Shown here: in pieces, positions 44,801 to 52,975 of the stretch
Numbering within the stretch: position 1 is the first letter of the stretch
Layout of the letters: each line of letters opens with the position of its first letter
Source: Acidobacteriota bacterium
GTDB lineage: Bacteria > Acidobacteriota > Terriglobia > Terriglobales > Acidobacteriaceae
Direction of reading: 5' to 3'
DNA length: 64,000 nucleotides
Assembly (NCBI GenBank): GCA_003010405.1
Contig: PJLO01000005.1
Coordinates: 59,965 to 123,964, forward strand
Made by a program: the position numbers and the translations under genes
Notes under the pieces: model-generated
Told to the model about the DNA's origin: nothing
The model's input: the letters and a program-made list of their open reading frames with translations, nothing else
Databases searched by the model: none

Positions 44801-44978
44801 AGGTAATTAGATGCGAGTTAAGGCCCTGGGGCGCATGACTCTGAAAACAAATTTGTTCCGGCCGCGGCGGTCTTCCGGGCGATCACTGCGGGCTCTTGGC
44901 CGGACCTTCGAAAAGGAGGCTAACGGGGCGGCGTGTGCTATAGTTCGGTTCTCGTTTATTTTATGCCTGTTATCGCGA

Positions 44979-45569
44979 GTGCCTGTGAACGTCGATGAAG
45001 AATTAGCGTTGCTGGAAGACTCTTTCCGCCGCTTAAAGATTGAATTCGATATTTATTTTGCCGGAGGCTCCAAGAAACCGCCGGTGGACGCCGAGTCTCG
45101 CGTTCAGAACCTGATTCGCAGGAATACGGAGAATTCCCGCCTTAACTTCTCCCAACGCTTTCGCCTTAATTCCGTGGCGCAGAAGTATGCGGTCTTCAGT
45201 GACCTGTGGCGCCGGAAAACCAGGATCAAGGATGAGGGCTATCGTCGCCCACAGGACCTGCTGCTTGGGGTCGGTGGTTTTGGCCACCTTGATGCGCCGG
45301 CGCCGCAGGTCTCGGTGGAAGATCGTGAGCCAGAAAGTTTCTTTGTCTTTACCAATGACGCTATAGAGGTTGTTGCGCTTTATGAAGCCGTGCTGCGGGC
45401 CCGCGAAGCTGCCGGGCAGCCACTTGGCGCATTTGATTCCTTTGCAGCGTTTGTGCAACTCAAGTCCAATGAGATACGCACGCAGTTCAAATGCGAAGCC
45501 GTCGAGTACACTGTAATGGTGAAGGACGGTAAGGTGCGGCTCAAGGCGCGCGCCCGTAAAGACATCTAG
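44979..45569 (+). CDS. MXAN_5187-like conserved protein
   Basis: About 196 residues from GTG at 44979 (VPVNVDEELALLEDSF). The open frame begins at 44811, but its first 56 residues are basic and unlike a protein start; a GTG at 44985 is also possible. Conserved pieces are LLEDSFRRLKIEFDIYFAGG, then FSQRFRLNSVAQKYAVFSDL and WRRKTRIKDEGYRRP, which resemble the C-terminal domain of the uncharacterised MXAN_5187 family. A second conserved half (IEVVALYEAVLRAREAAG and FVQLKSNEIRTQFKCEAVEYTVMV) follows. Function unknown. It is followed by purH on the same strand. Confidence 0.65.
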   Translation: MPVNVDEELALLEDSFRRLKIEFDIYFAGGSKKPPVDAESRVQNLIRRNTENSRLNFSQRFRLNSVAQKYAVFSDLWRRKTRIKDEGYRRPQDLLLGVGGFGHLDAPAPQVSVEDREPESFFVFTNDAIEVVALYEAVLRAREAAGQPLGAFDSFAAFVQLKSNEIRTQFKCEAVEYTVMVKDGKVRLKARARKDI

Positions 45570-45699
45570 TCCAGCGCCGTTCCTGCCAAGCCGGACCGAA
45601 GAACTCACCGGAAACTTTTGCCGTATTCGGGCGAACTGCGCCTGTGCGGCCTATCCCTCTCGGACATTTCCAGAGGTCTCATCGTTTAGCGAGGAAATC

Positions 45700-47271
45700 A
45701 TGGCGAAGATAGAACGTGCCATCCTGAGTGTGACTGACAAAACAGGACTGGTCGAATTTGCGCGGCGGCTTGCCGCACTGGGCGTGGAGCTTATCTCCAC
45801 AGGCGGTACGTCACGCGTGCTGCGCGATGCGGGGCTGAAGGTGCGCGACATCAGCGACCTCACAGGGTTCCCGGAGATGCTTGATGGGCGCGTCAAAACC
45901 CTGCATCCCAAAGTGCACGGAGGCATCCTGCACGTACGCTCCAATCCTGCACACGTGGCCGCAGTCAAGGAGCACGGCATTCAGGCTGTCGACATGCTGG
46001 TCGTGAATCTGTATGCCTTTGAAAAGACTGCAAGCAAGCCGGATGTTCATTTCGAAGAGATCATCGAGAACATCGACATCGGCGGACCTTCGATGGTTCG
46101 CTCGGCCGCGAAGAATTTTCAGGACGTTGCAATTGTGACATCGGTTGCCGATTACGAAGCCATCGCCTCCGAGATGGAGCAGCACGCGGGCGAACTTTCA
46201 CTCAAGACAAAATGGGGCCTTGCCCAGAAGGCCTTTGCCACCACCGCCGCCTACGATTCGGCGATTGCCAACGCACTGGCCGAAATCACGGTGGACGACG
46301 CATCCCAGTTCGACATCAGCCAAGTTGGAAAAAACGCCAAGTTTCCCGAGACCATGCGCCTCCAATTTCATAAGGCTTGCGACCTGCGTTATGGTGAGAA
46401 CCCGCATCAGAAGGCCGCACTCTACTCGGATGGCAGCGGCAAGGGAGTCGCGAACGGGAAGCAGCTCCAGGGCAAGGATCTCAGCTACAACAACATTGTC
46501 GATCTTCAGGCCGCATGGGACCTGGCGCAGGAGTTCACCGAGCCGGTTTGCGCCATCATCAAGCACACCAACCCTTGCGGTACAGCCACAGGCAAAACGC
46601 TGAAGGAAGCCTACGTGCGCGCACTGGAGTGCGATCCTGTTTCCGCTTTTGGCGGCGTCATTGGCGTTAACTGCGTTGTGGACGGCGAAACAGCTGCGGA
46701 GATGGCCAAACTCTTCGTGGAAGCCATCGCCGCCCCCGGATTCACGGCGGAAGCCCGCGAGGCCTTTGCCAAAAAGAAAAATCTTCGCCTTGTCGAGATC
46801 GCCGAATTCAAGCAGAAATGGGTGCTGAAGAATGTTTCCGGTGGCGTGCTTGTGCAGGACAACGACGTCTGTCCGATTACCGAAGCCGACCTCAAAGTGG
46901 TCAGCAAGCGCCAGCCTACCGCCGAGGAGATTCGCGCGCTGCTCTTTGCCTGGAAGGTCTGCAAGCACGTTAAATCGAACGCGATTCTTTACGCCCGCGA
47001 TGGCCAGAGCGTCGGCGTGGGGGCCGGACAGATGAGCCGGGTTGACTCGGCCCGCATCGGTGCGGAGAAGGCCGTCCTGCCGCTGGCGGGAACGGTTGCC
47101 GCCAGCGACGCGTTCTTCCCCTTCCCCGATGGCGTCGAGGTAATCGCCAAGGCCGGAGCCACGGCCATCATTCAGCCCGGCGGTTCGGTGCGCGACCCGG
47201 AAGTCATTGAAGCTGCTGACCGGCTGGGTCTGGCGATGGTGCTGACCGGCGTGAGACACTTCCGGCACTAG
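45700..47271 (+). CDS. purH: bifunctional AICAR transformylase/IMP cyclohydrolase
   Basis: 523 residues, full length; performs the last two steps of IMP synthesis. The N-terminal MGS-like IMP cyclohydrolase domain has [40 protein letters not shown] and FPEMLDGR. The C-terminal AICAR transformylase has [38 protein letters not shown], and near the end [12 protein letters not shown] and [18 protein letters not shown] precedes the ATG. No other purine genes are nearby. Confidence 0.95.
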   Translation: MAKIERAILSVTDKTGLVEFARRLAALGVELISTGGTSRVLRDAGLKVRDISDLTGFPEMLDGRVKTLHPKVHGGILHVRSNPAHVAAVKEHGIQAVDMLVVNLYAFEKTASKPDVHFEEIIENIDIGGPSMVRSAAKNFQDVAIVTSVADYEAIASEMEQHAGELSLKTKWGLAQKAFATTAAYDSAIANALAEITVDDASQFDISQVGKNAKFPETMRLQFHKACDLRYGENPHQKAALYSDGSGKGVANGKQLQGKDLSYNNIVDLQAAWDLAQEFTEPVCAIIKHTNPCGTATGKTLKEAYVRALECDPVSAFGGVIGVNCVVDGETAAEMAKLFVEAIAAPGFTAEAREAFAKKKNLRLVEIAEFKQKWVLKNVSGGVLVQDNDVCPITEADLKVVSKRQPTAEEIRALLFAWKVCKHVKSNAILYARDGQSVGVGAGQMSRVDSARIGAEKAVLPLAGTVAASDAFFPFPDGVEVIAKAGATAIIQPGGSVRDPEVIEAADRLGLAMVLTGVRHFRH

Positions 47272-47336
47272 GGTCTCGGAGCAGCAACGCTGAGTTCTGT
47301 CGGAGGCTGGAGCTTGTTACATGGAAGCGCCAGCCT

Positions 47337-47594
47337 TCATAGCTCGGTGAGGCGAAGCACATCGGTTGGACCGAGATAGCCCTTGCGACGGAACCAGTCG
47401 GTCATGCGTTCATTGAGCAGATCGATAGGTACGCGCTTTCCGATTTCGATCAGGCCATCGGCGACGGGCAGGGTGTCGTCAAAGATCGGATCGTTGGTGA
47501 AGTTGCGCATGGCGAAATTGTCGAGCCATTTGATCGGCGTAGCGGTGAGCGTTCCGGCGTTATCGTACTCCACGCGAATCTTGCGGGCGAACAT
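47337..47594 (-). CDS. small conserved protein, unknown
   Basis: 85 residues: MFARKIRVEYDNAGTLTATP, then IKWLDNFAMRNF and FDDTLPVADGLIEIGKRVPI, ending LLNERMTDWFRRKGYLGP. Soluble, charged, without Cys. The even composition and codon use suggest a real gene, but I do not recognise its family. It lies between purH (convergent) and tyrS (same strand, downstream of it). Confidence 0.6.
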   Translation of the reverse strand: MFARKIRVEYDNAGTLTATPIKWLDNFAMRNFTNDPIFDDTLPVADGLIEIGKRVPIDLLNERMTDWFRRKGYLGPTDVLRLTEL

Positions 47595-47671
47595 GGGAGC
47601 AGTATAGACGTTTGAAGACGGGGCGGCGAGGGATGAAAGTTATACCCAAACCTTACCGCCCCAAACGATCG

Positions 47672-48916
47672 TTACCGGAGATAAACCTTCTTCATCTTTC
47701 GGCCTACGCGGATGACTCTTTCCGCGGGAATCGACACTTGCAAATAGAGTTCCTTGTAGCTCTCGCCATCGATTTTTAGCGAGCCGGCCTTAATTTTGCG
47801 CTGGGCATCGCTGTTGGAATCGGCGAGTCCGGCGTTTGCGATTACCTTGCCGAGATTGATGTTCACGATACCGTCGCTCAGGGTGCCAACCGTGGCAGCC
47901 TCAATCTCAACGACTTCGAGATTCTCCGGCACCTCATCCTTCTGGAACTGTTTGGCCCAGTTTTCTTCGGCTTGGTCAGCCTCGGCAAGGGAGTGGAAGT
48001 CGGCGACGATGCGCTTGGCGAGGTCTTTCTTGGCCCGCATGGGATGCAGTTCGCCGGCGGCAATATCGCCCCTCATCTTCTCGATTTCCGGGAGAGTAAG
48101 GTCGGTGAGCAGCTCATAGTAGCGCCACATAAGGTTGTCGCTGATCGACATGAGCTTGCCGAACATCTCCTGCGGGGCTTCCATTATGCCGATATAGTTG
48201 TCGTAGGATTTCGACATCTTCCGCTCGCCATCCAGGCCTTCGAGCAAAGGCATGGTGAGCACGATTTGCGGTTGCTGGCCGTAGTCGGCCTGCAGCTTGC
48301 GTCCCATCAGAAGATTAAACTTCTGCTCGGTGCCGCCCAGCTCGACATCGCACTCAAGCGCAACTGAGTCATAGCCCTGCATCATCGGGTAGAGCAGTTC
48401 GTGAACGCTGATCGGCTTCTCTTCGTTGAAGCGCTTGCTGAAATCTTCGCGCTCCAGCATCTGCGAGACCGTGAACTTTGCGGCCAGGCGCACGAAAGCT
48501 TCGTAATCAAGCTTGAAGAGCCACTCGGTGTTGTAGCGCACCTCGGTCTTCTCGGCGTCGAGAATCTTAAAGACCTGCGCCTTGTAGGTTTCGGCGTTGG
48601 CGTTGAGTTGCTCGCGCGTGAGCGGAGGGCGGGTTACGTTGCGTCCCGTGGGGTCGCCGATGAGGCCGGTGCCGTCGCCGATGAGGAATATGACGGTGTG
48701 GCCCATGTCCTGAAAATGCTTGAGCTTGCGGATGACCACCGTGTGACCCAGGTGCAGATCGGGTGCAGTGGGGTCAAATCCTACTTTGACGCGCAGCGGC
48801 TTGCCGCTCTGGAATGATTTTTCGAGGCGCTCTCGGAGATCGCTCTCACGGATGATTTCGACCGAACCTTTGCGAAGGTAGGCCATTTGCTCGTCGACGG
48901 GGCGGAAAGAGGACAT
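47672..48916 (-). CDS. tyrS: tyrosyl-tRNA synthetase
   Basis: 414 residues of the TyrZ-like class. Landmarks are [20 protein letters not shown] with the HIGH-type motif [17 protein letters not shown], the tyrosine-binding [25 protein letters not shown], and KMSKS in [10 protein letters not shown]. The C-terminal S4-like domain ([20 protein letters not shown]) binds tRNA. It charges tRNA-Tyr. It stands alone on the minus strand; dut begins divergently 74 bp away. Confidence 0.95.
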   Translation of the reverse strand: MSSFRPVDEQMAYLRKGSVEIIRESDLRERLEKSFQSGKPLRVKVGFDPTAPDLHLGHTVVIRKLKHFQDMGHTVIFLIGDGTGLIGDPTGRNVTRPPLTREQLNANAETYKAQVFKILDAEKTEVRYNTEWLFKLDYEAFVRLAAKFTVSQMLEREDFSKRFNEEKPISVHELLYPMMQGYDSVALECDVELGGTEQKFNLLMGRKLQADYGQQPQIVLTMPLLEGLDGERKMSKSYDNYIGIMEAPQEMFGKLMSISDNLMWRYYELLTDLTLPEIEKMRGDIAAGELHPMRAKKDLAKRIVADFHSLAEADQAEENWAKQFQKDEVPENLEVVEIEAATVGTLSDGIVNINLGKVIANAGLADSNSDAQRKIKAGSLKIDGESYKELYLQVSIPAERVIRVGRKMKKVYLR

Positions 48917-48989
48917 AACACTGCAATTATAAGGTTTCGGCGTTTAAGAGGTCGCGTGGTTTGAATTTCGGGGCTGATATATTCACCAC

Positions 48990-49424
48990 ATGCTGAAAGT
49001 AAAACTGCTCTCCCCGACGGCCAAGGCGCCGACCATTGCACATCCCGGCGAAGACCTTGGCTACGACCTTTACGCGAGCGAATCCGTTACGCTCGCGCCA
49101 CGTGGAAACGCCGTGGTGCCTACCGGGATCTCCATTGAATTGACCAGTGCGGCAGGTGAACCGTTGGGGGCTCTGCTGCGCGATAAGTCGTCAATGGCCG
49201 CCCGGCGCCTGACAGCTACTGGCGGTGTGATTGACGCCGGATACCGCGGCGAAGTGCGCGTGCTAATGGAGAACCTCGGCGATGACGTCGCTGAGATTCA
49301 TGCCGGAGACAAGCTGATCAACCTGATTCCGTATCCCGTGCTGACGACTCCAGTGGAAGTGGTGGATGAACTGGCGGAGAGCAGCAGGGATTGCGGAGGG
49401 TTCGGTTCGAGCGGGAGAAAGTAA
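48990..49424 (+). CDS. dut: deoxyuridine 5'-triphosphate nucleotidohydrolase
   Basis: 144 residues, a trimeric dUTPase that keeps dUTP low and supplies dUMP. The five motifs are visible: GEDLGYDLYAS (I), DKSSMAARRL (II), GGVIDAGYRGEVRVLMEN (III), AGDKLINLIPYPV (IV), and RDCGGFGSSGR (V). ATG at 48990 with TyrS divergent. The next gene starts 14 bp after the stop. Confidence 0.95.
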   Translation: MLKVKLLSPTAKAPTIAHPGEDLGYDLYASESVTLAPRGNAVVPTGISIELTSAAGEPLGALLRDKSSMAARRLTATGGVIDAGYRGEVRVLMENLGDDVAEIHAGDKLINLIPYPVLTTPVEVVDELAESSRDCGGFGSSGRK

Positions 49425-49437
49425 AAGGGGATTGCTG

Positions 49438-49866
49438 GTGAGCGAGGAAGACCGCTGGAAACTCTTAGTGGCTCTCGACGAAGAACTACTGCACGGGGGA
49501 GTAATCCTGTCAGAATGGTGTTCGTTCCTAGTTAGGGAGTCCGACGTTGCGTTCGCGAACGGGGCATACTTGGCATGTATATTGACCGCCTTGTCCGCGA
49601 TAGAGACCCACCTCAGGTCAGAATTCCAGAAGTCTGGCAAGAAACGGCTTGTCGATTTAATCGATAGTTCCGATCTAGAGCCGGAACTGGTGTGTGATTT
49701 ACACACTTTGCGGAGGTATCGAAATCAATGGGTACATGTAAGTGATCCTTGGGATGATCAGGAACTGATCCAGAATCCGGTTCAATGTGAAGATGAACTC
49801 GGAAGAATGGCAGTTTTTGCTGTCAGGGCGTTGCGTCGTACTATTTACAGCAATCCATGGATATAA
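49438..49866 (+). CDS. HEPN-domain-like protein
   Basis: 142 residues from GTG at 49438, preceded by AAGGGG at a fitting distance; the frame is open further upstream through dut. The protein is all-helical by appearance. It carries RYRNQWVH, i.e. the Rx4-6H motif (Arg95, Asn96, His100) that defines HEPN RNase or toxin domains, preceded by a long helix (YLACILTALSAIETHLRSEF). HEPN proteins are RNases or scaffold partners in toxin-antitoxin, CRISPR and other defence systems. No minimal nucleotidyltransferase partner is next to it. Its place between dut and efp suggests an insertion into a housekeeping stretch. Assignment rests on the motif only. Confidence 0.55.
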   Translation: MSEEDRWKLLVALDEELLHGGVILSEWCSFLVRESDVAFANGAYLACILTALSAIETHLRSEFQKSGKKRLVDLIDSSDLEPELVCDLHTLRRYRNQWVHVSDPWDDQELIQNPVQCEDELGRMAVFAVRALRRTIYSNPWI

Positions 49867-50076
49867 CGCATTGTAGGGCTTTGTGCTCAATACTTTGCTG
49901 AACTAAGAGCTTCGTTCCCAAACTCACGCCGCACAATGTAAAATTAGTTGTTCGCCCATCCTGTGCAGAGCGCAGTGATGGGGGCCGCCTGAACGTCGAG
50001 TGTCGCCCACAGCCGTGACCAGAGGACGTTAGCAGAGCAAACTATCAAGAAGCGAATTTGAAGGAGCACCACCTCA

Positions 50077-50637
50077 ATGGCGATTATTGCCACACAAATG
50101 CGTCCGGGCATGGTTATCAAGCACAACAACGAGTTGCATTCGGTGTTCAGCGTGGAACACCGCACGCCGGGAAACCTGCGCGCTTTCATTCAGGCCAAGC
50201 TGCGCAACCTGCGTACCGGCGCTATGTTCGAGCACCGCTTCCGTTCGGGCGATGCAATAGACAAGATCACCGTTGATGAAATCAAGATGGAGTACCTGTA
50301 CAACGACGGCGACAACTATTTCTTTATGGACATCGAGACCTATGAGCAGACGGCGCTGAACCGCGACGTGCTCGGAGATGCGGTCGAGTACCTGACTCCC
50401 AATCTTCAGGTGATCATTGAGTTTTTTGACGGCAAGCCCGTGGGTGTCGATCTGCCGCAGACGGTCGAGCTTACGGTCATGGAGACCGAACCGGGCTTGA
50501 AGTCGGCCACCGCGTCCAGCGTGACAAAGCCGGCCAAGACCGAGACTGGACTGATTGTGCAGGTCCCACCTTTCGTTAACGAGGGCGAGAAGATCCGAGT
50601 TGATACCGCCGAGGGCACTTATCTTTCTCGTGCATAG
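50077..50637 (+). CDS. efp: translation elongation factor P
   Basis: 186 residues with the three EF-P beta-barrel domains. Domain I (KOW-like) reads MVIKHNNELHSVFSVEHRTP, with the tip loop HRTPGNLRAFIQAKL; the residue at the post-translational modification position of this loop appears to be Asn in PGNLR, so it would not be the Lys or Arg seen in the well-studied forms. Domains II (FMDIETYEQTALNRDVLGDA) and III (VDTAEGTYLSRA) are typical. EF-P rescues ribosomes stalled on polyproline. AAGGAG precedes the ATG. Confidence 0.93.
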   Translation: MAIIATQMRPGMVIKHNNELHSVFSVEHRTPGNLRAFIQAKLRNLRTGAMFEHRFRSGDAIDKITVDEIKMEYLYNDGDNYFFMDIETYEQTALNRDVLGDAVEYLTPNLQVIIEFFDGKPVGVDLPQTVELTVMETEPGLKSATASSVTKPAKTETGLIVQVPPFVNEGEKIRVDTAEGTYLSRA

Positions 50638-50694
50638 GATTTGAGAGACACGCGCCAACTCAAAGGCGCGCGTTTTTTTGACCTGAGGAGAGCA

Positions 50695-50985
50695 ATGGCT
50701 TCCACAGTGATGTTCCGCCGATTCCTGGTTACTGGTCGCGTGCAGGGCGTGGGCTTCCGCTGGTTCGTAGAGCGTGAGGCGCAACTAATCGGCGTTGGCG
50801 GGTGGGTGCGAAATCGAGATGACGGCGCGGTGGAAGTGCTGGCCTCGGGAGAAAAAAAGCTGTTGGATTCGCTTTACAACAAGTTGCTGATTGGGCCGCC
50901 TGCGGCTCGTATCGATAAAGTCGAAGTTGAAGATGCAGAACCGTTCGATGGTTATAAGAAATTCCAAATTAAGGAAAGTTGGTGA
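50695..50985 (+). CDS. acyP: acylphosphatase
   Basis: 96 residues from the ATG at 50695, preceded by GAGGAG. The signature is [16 protein letters not shown] with the phosphate-binding loop and Arg, followed by [18 protein letters not shown] with the catalytic Asn. It hydrolyses acyl phosphates. Its stop overlaps the likely start of apt. Confidence 0.93.
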   Translation: MASTVMFRRFLVTGRVQGVGFRWFVEREAQLIGVGGWVRNRDDGAVEVLASGEKKLLDSLYNKLLIGPPAARIDKVEVEDAEPFDGYKKFQIKESW

Positions 50986-51548
50986 TTACGGTGATTACCT
51001 TATCCCAGGAACTGTCCGGAATGAATGTTGAAGATCTCAAGAAACTAATTCGTGAGATCCCCGACTATCCCAAGCCTGGCATTCTCTTTTACGACATTAC
51101 GACACTTATCAAAGATCGCGCTGGTTTTGCGCGCGTAGTGGACAGCATGACTGCGCCATATCTCGGAATGAATGTGGAATTGGTTCTGGGAATGGAAGCG
51201 CGCGGGTTCATTTTTGGCCCCGCCATAGCTTATCGCCTGAACGCCGGATTCATTCCCGTACGCAAGCCGAATAAGCTTCCTGGCGAGACAGTTAGTTACA
51301 CTTACAGTCTCGAGTACGGGACGGATTCGCTAGAGATTCATAAGGACGCGATTAAGCCTGGGCAGCGCGTGCTGATCGTTGACGATTTGCTGGCTACGGG
51401 CGGTACCGCCGAAGCCGCCGCCAAACTGGCCGAAAAGCTAGGGGCAAAGATCTGTGGACTTAATTTCCTTGTAGAGCTGGATTTCCTGAACGGACGCAAA
51501 CGGCTTGCGCCTTATAACGTGTTCTCATTGCTGCACTACGATAAGTAA
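50982..51548 (+). CDS. apt: adenine phosphoribosyltransferase
   Basis: The ORF runs to 51548. GTG at 50982 is used because AAGGAAAG lies just before it and it overlaps the acyP stop (GTGA); ATG at 51021 ([17 protein letters not shown]) is the alternative and fits the usual N-terminus of the family. It contains the PRPP-binding loop [20 protein letters not shown] and the adenine-binding [21 protein letters not shown] plus [16 protein letters not shown]. It salvages adenine to AMP. A terminator follows. Confidence 0.92.
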   Translation: MITVITLSQELSGMNVEDLKKLIREIPDYPKPGILFYDITTLIKDRAGFARVVDSMTAPYLGMNVELVLGMEARGFIFGPAIAYRLNAGFIPVRKPNKLPGETVSYTYSLEYGTDSLEIHKDAIKPGQRVLIVDDLLATGGTAEAAAKLAEKLGAKICGLNFLVELDFLNGRKRLAPYNVFSLLHYDK

Positions 51549-51567
51549 GCTTCATAAAGATTGTGAT

Positions 51568-51595
51568 AAGCCCGGCCTCCGGGCTTATTTTTCTT
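51568..51595 (+). terminator. rho-independent terminator
   Basis: AAGCCCGG (51568-51575), loop CCT, then CCGGGCTT, followed by ATTTTTCTT. It ends the efp-acyP-apt unit. Confidence 0.9.
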
Positions 51596-51653
51596 AGTAA
51601 GAAATTTCTCTTCTGCCGCATTCAACCTAAGCTGGTCTTATTCACCTTGTAAC

Positions 51654-52607
51654 TTAGAAAGGTGTATCGCTGCTCCTATAGCAAGTAATTCCTTCGCTCT
51701 CAAAAAGCTGTTGGATATGCTTTAGCAGGGAGTCCGGGGGCGAGGGCATATCTTCACAGGCATACACTCTATCCAATTGCTCATATTTAGAAGCACCAAG
51801 ACGGTGAAAGGGCAGGCAATTTACTTCAGTGACGCCGATTGTTTTAAGATATTGTGCCGTCGCCAGCACATTTTCATCATCGGCATTGAAGTTCGGAATA
51901 ACAGGCATTCGCACGATGAAACGTAAATTTCCTTCAAGGGACATCTTAGCTATTTGGGCAATATTCTCGAGGATCAGTTCGTTTCTTACGCCGGTGCCTT
52001 CCTTGTGTTTATCGGAATTCATGTGCTTAAGATCCACGAACGCCCAGTCCACATTTTTCAGCACCAGTTCATAGTTAGCCCAAGGCGCATAGCCTGTGGT
52101 TTCGACAGCGGTATGGATGTGGCTTTCATGACACGCGGCCAAGAAGTTCGCCACAAATCGGTATTGAGTCATCATCTCGCCGCCTCCGACTGTAACGCCA
52201 CCGCGACCACTCCAAAACCTCCTGTCCCGTTCGATCTTGTGCATAAGTTCATCTAAGGTATATTTCTTGCCGACCTGCTTCAAAGCATCGTGATAGCATT
52301 CTGCCGCGCAGGATACGTCATGGCACTCTTTGCAGATTTCCCTGTTGATGGTTATGTACTCGCCCGGATTAGTTATGCTGATCGCGCCCTTGGCGCATGC
52401 GTGTTCGACGCATCTGTAGCATTTAACGCATTTGTTACGCCTGTATAAAAGCTGTGGCTGCGTAGTCCAACTCTCTGGATTACAGCACCAGTAACACCTT
52501 AAAGGGCAGCCCTTGAAAAATACTAAGGTTCTGGATCCAGGACCATCATGTACAGAGAATCCCTGGATATCAAAGATGATCGCTTCAGTTTCTAAATTCA
52601 AATTCAT
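51654..52607 (-). CDS. hpdA: glycyl-radical enzyme activating protein (HpdA-like)
   Basis: 317 residues, a radical-SAM activase. The [4Fe-4S]-SAM motif is Cys34-x3-Cys38-x2-Cys41 in FFKGCPLRCYWCCNPES. It is followed by a ferredoxin-like insert with CVKCYRCVEHACAKGAISI and CKECHDVSCAAECYHDAL, present in activases of the decarboxylase and benzylsuccinate types and absent from the pyruvate formate-lyase activase. GGVTVGGGEMMTQ and YKHMNSDKHKEGTG-like segments complete the fold. It should install the glycyl radical in HpdB. It lies 124 bp after hpdC, beyond a hairpin that may tune its expression. Confidence 0.9.
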   Translation of the reverse strand: MNLNLETEAIIFDIQGFSVHDGPGSRTLVFFKGCPLRCYWCCNPESWTTQPQLLYRRNKCVKCYRCVEHACAKGAISITNPGEYITINREICKECHDVSCAAECYHDALKQVGKKYTLDELMHKIERDRRFWSGRGGVTVGGGEMMTQYRFVANFLAACHESHIHTAVETTGYAPWANYELVLKNVDWAFVDLKHMNSDKHKEGTGVRNELILENIAQIAKMSLEGNLRFIVRMPVIPNFNADDENVLATAQYLKTIGVTEVNCLPFHRLGASKYEQLDRVYACEDMPSPPDSLLKHIQQLFESEGITCYRSSDTPF

Positions 52608-52658
52608 ACGTTACCCCCGCCAGGGGCTGAGCACCTTATCAATACAACCTGACAAAAG

Positions 52659-52703
52659 CGGGGTTAGAAGGATCACCATGACTGATTATCCCTTCTAACC
52701 CCG
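52659..52703 (-). promoter_or_regulatory. hairpin between hpdC and hpdA
   Basis: CGGGGTTAGAAGG (52659-52671) and CCTTCTAACCCCG (52691-52703) form a perfect 13-bp stem with a 19-nt loop. On the minus strand it sits between the small subunit and the activase. It may act as an attenuator or mRNA-processing site giving less activase than enzyme. Confidence 0.6.
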
Positions 52704-52731
52704 GCTCTACTAATATCCAGTTACTGGCAAA

Positions 52732-52971
52732 CTACTTAGCTGTGAATTGTTCACAACCGCCCAGATCCGGATAAACCATCTCGCCATTGCAGATGCCCAG
52801 AAATTCTTTTTCGGAAGCCTCATACTTCTTGCAGAATTTGCATTTCTGAGTTGATTGAAAGCTCGGACACGCAGCATCGTCGATCAATACGGATTGTTCC
52901 TTTGCTTCACAATAGCCGTTAAACACGTCGCGGGGCGACAGATTAATGCAGTCCGCACATTTGTGAGTCAC
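52732..52971 (-). CDS. hpdC: HpdC-like small iron-sulfur subunit
   Basis: 79 residues from GTG at 52971: GAGGAGG at the end of hpdB lies 9 bases before it, and the gap after the hpdB stop is 4 bases. The frame is open upstream through hpdB, but that part is a shadow. It holds eight cysteines (5, 8, 21, 35, 44, 47, 61, 73), including CADC and CKFC pairs and a DDAACP motif, like HpdC of clostridial 4-hydroxyphenylacetate decarboxylase, which carries two [4Fe-4S] clusters and regulates the large subunit. The presence of this subunit is the best evidence for an HPAD-type enzyme. Confidence 0.8.
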   Translation of the reverse strand: MTHKCADCINLSPRDVFNGYCEAKEQSVLIDDAACPSFQSTQKCKFCKKYEASEKEFLGICNGEMVYPDLGGCEQFTAK

Positions 52972-52975
52972 TTTA

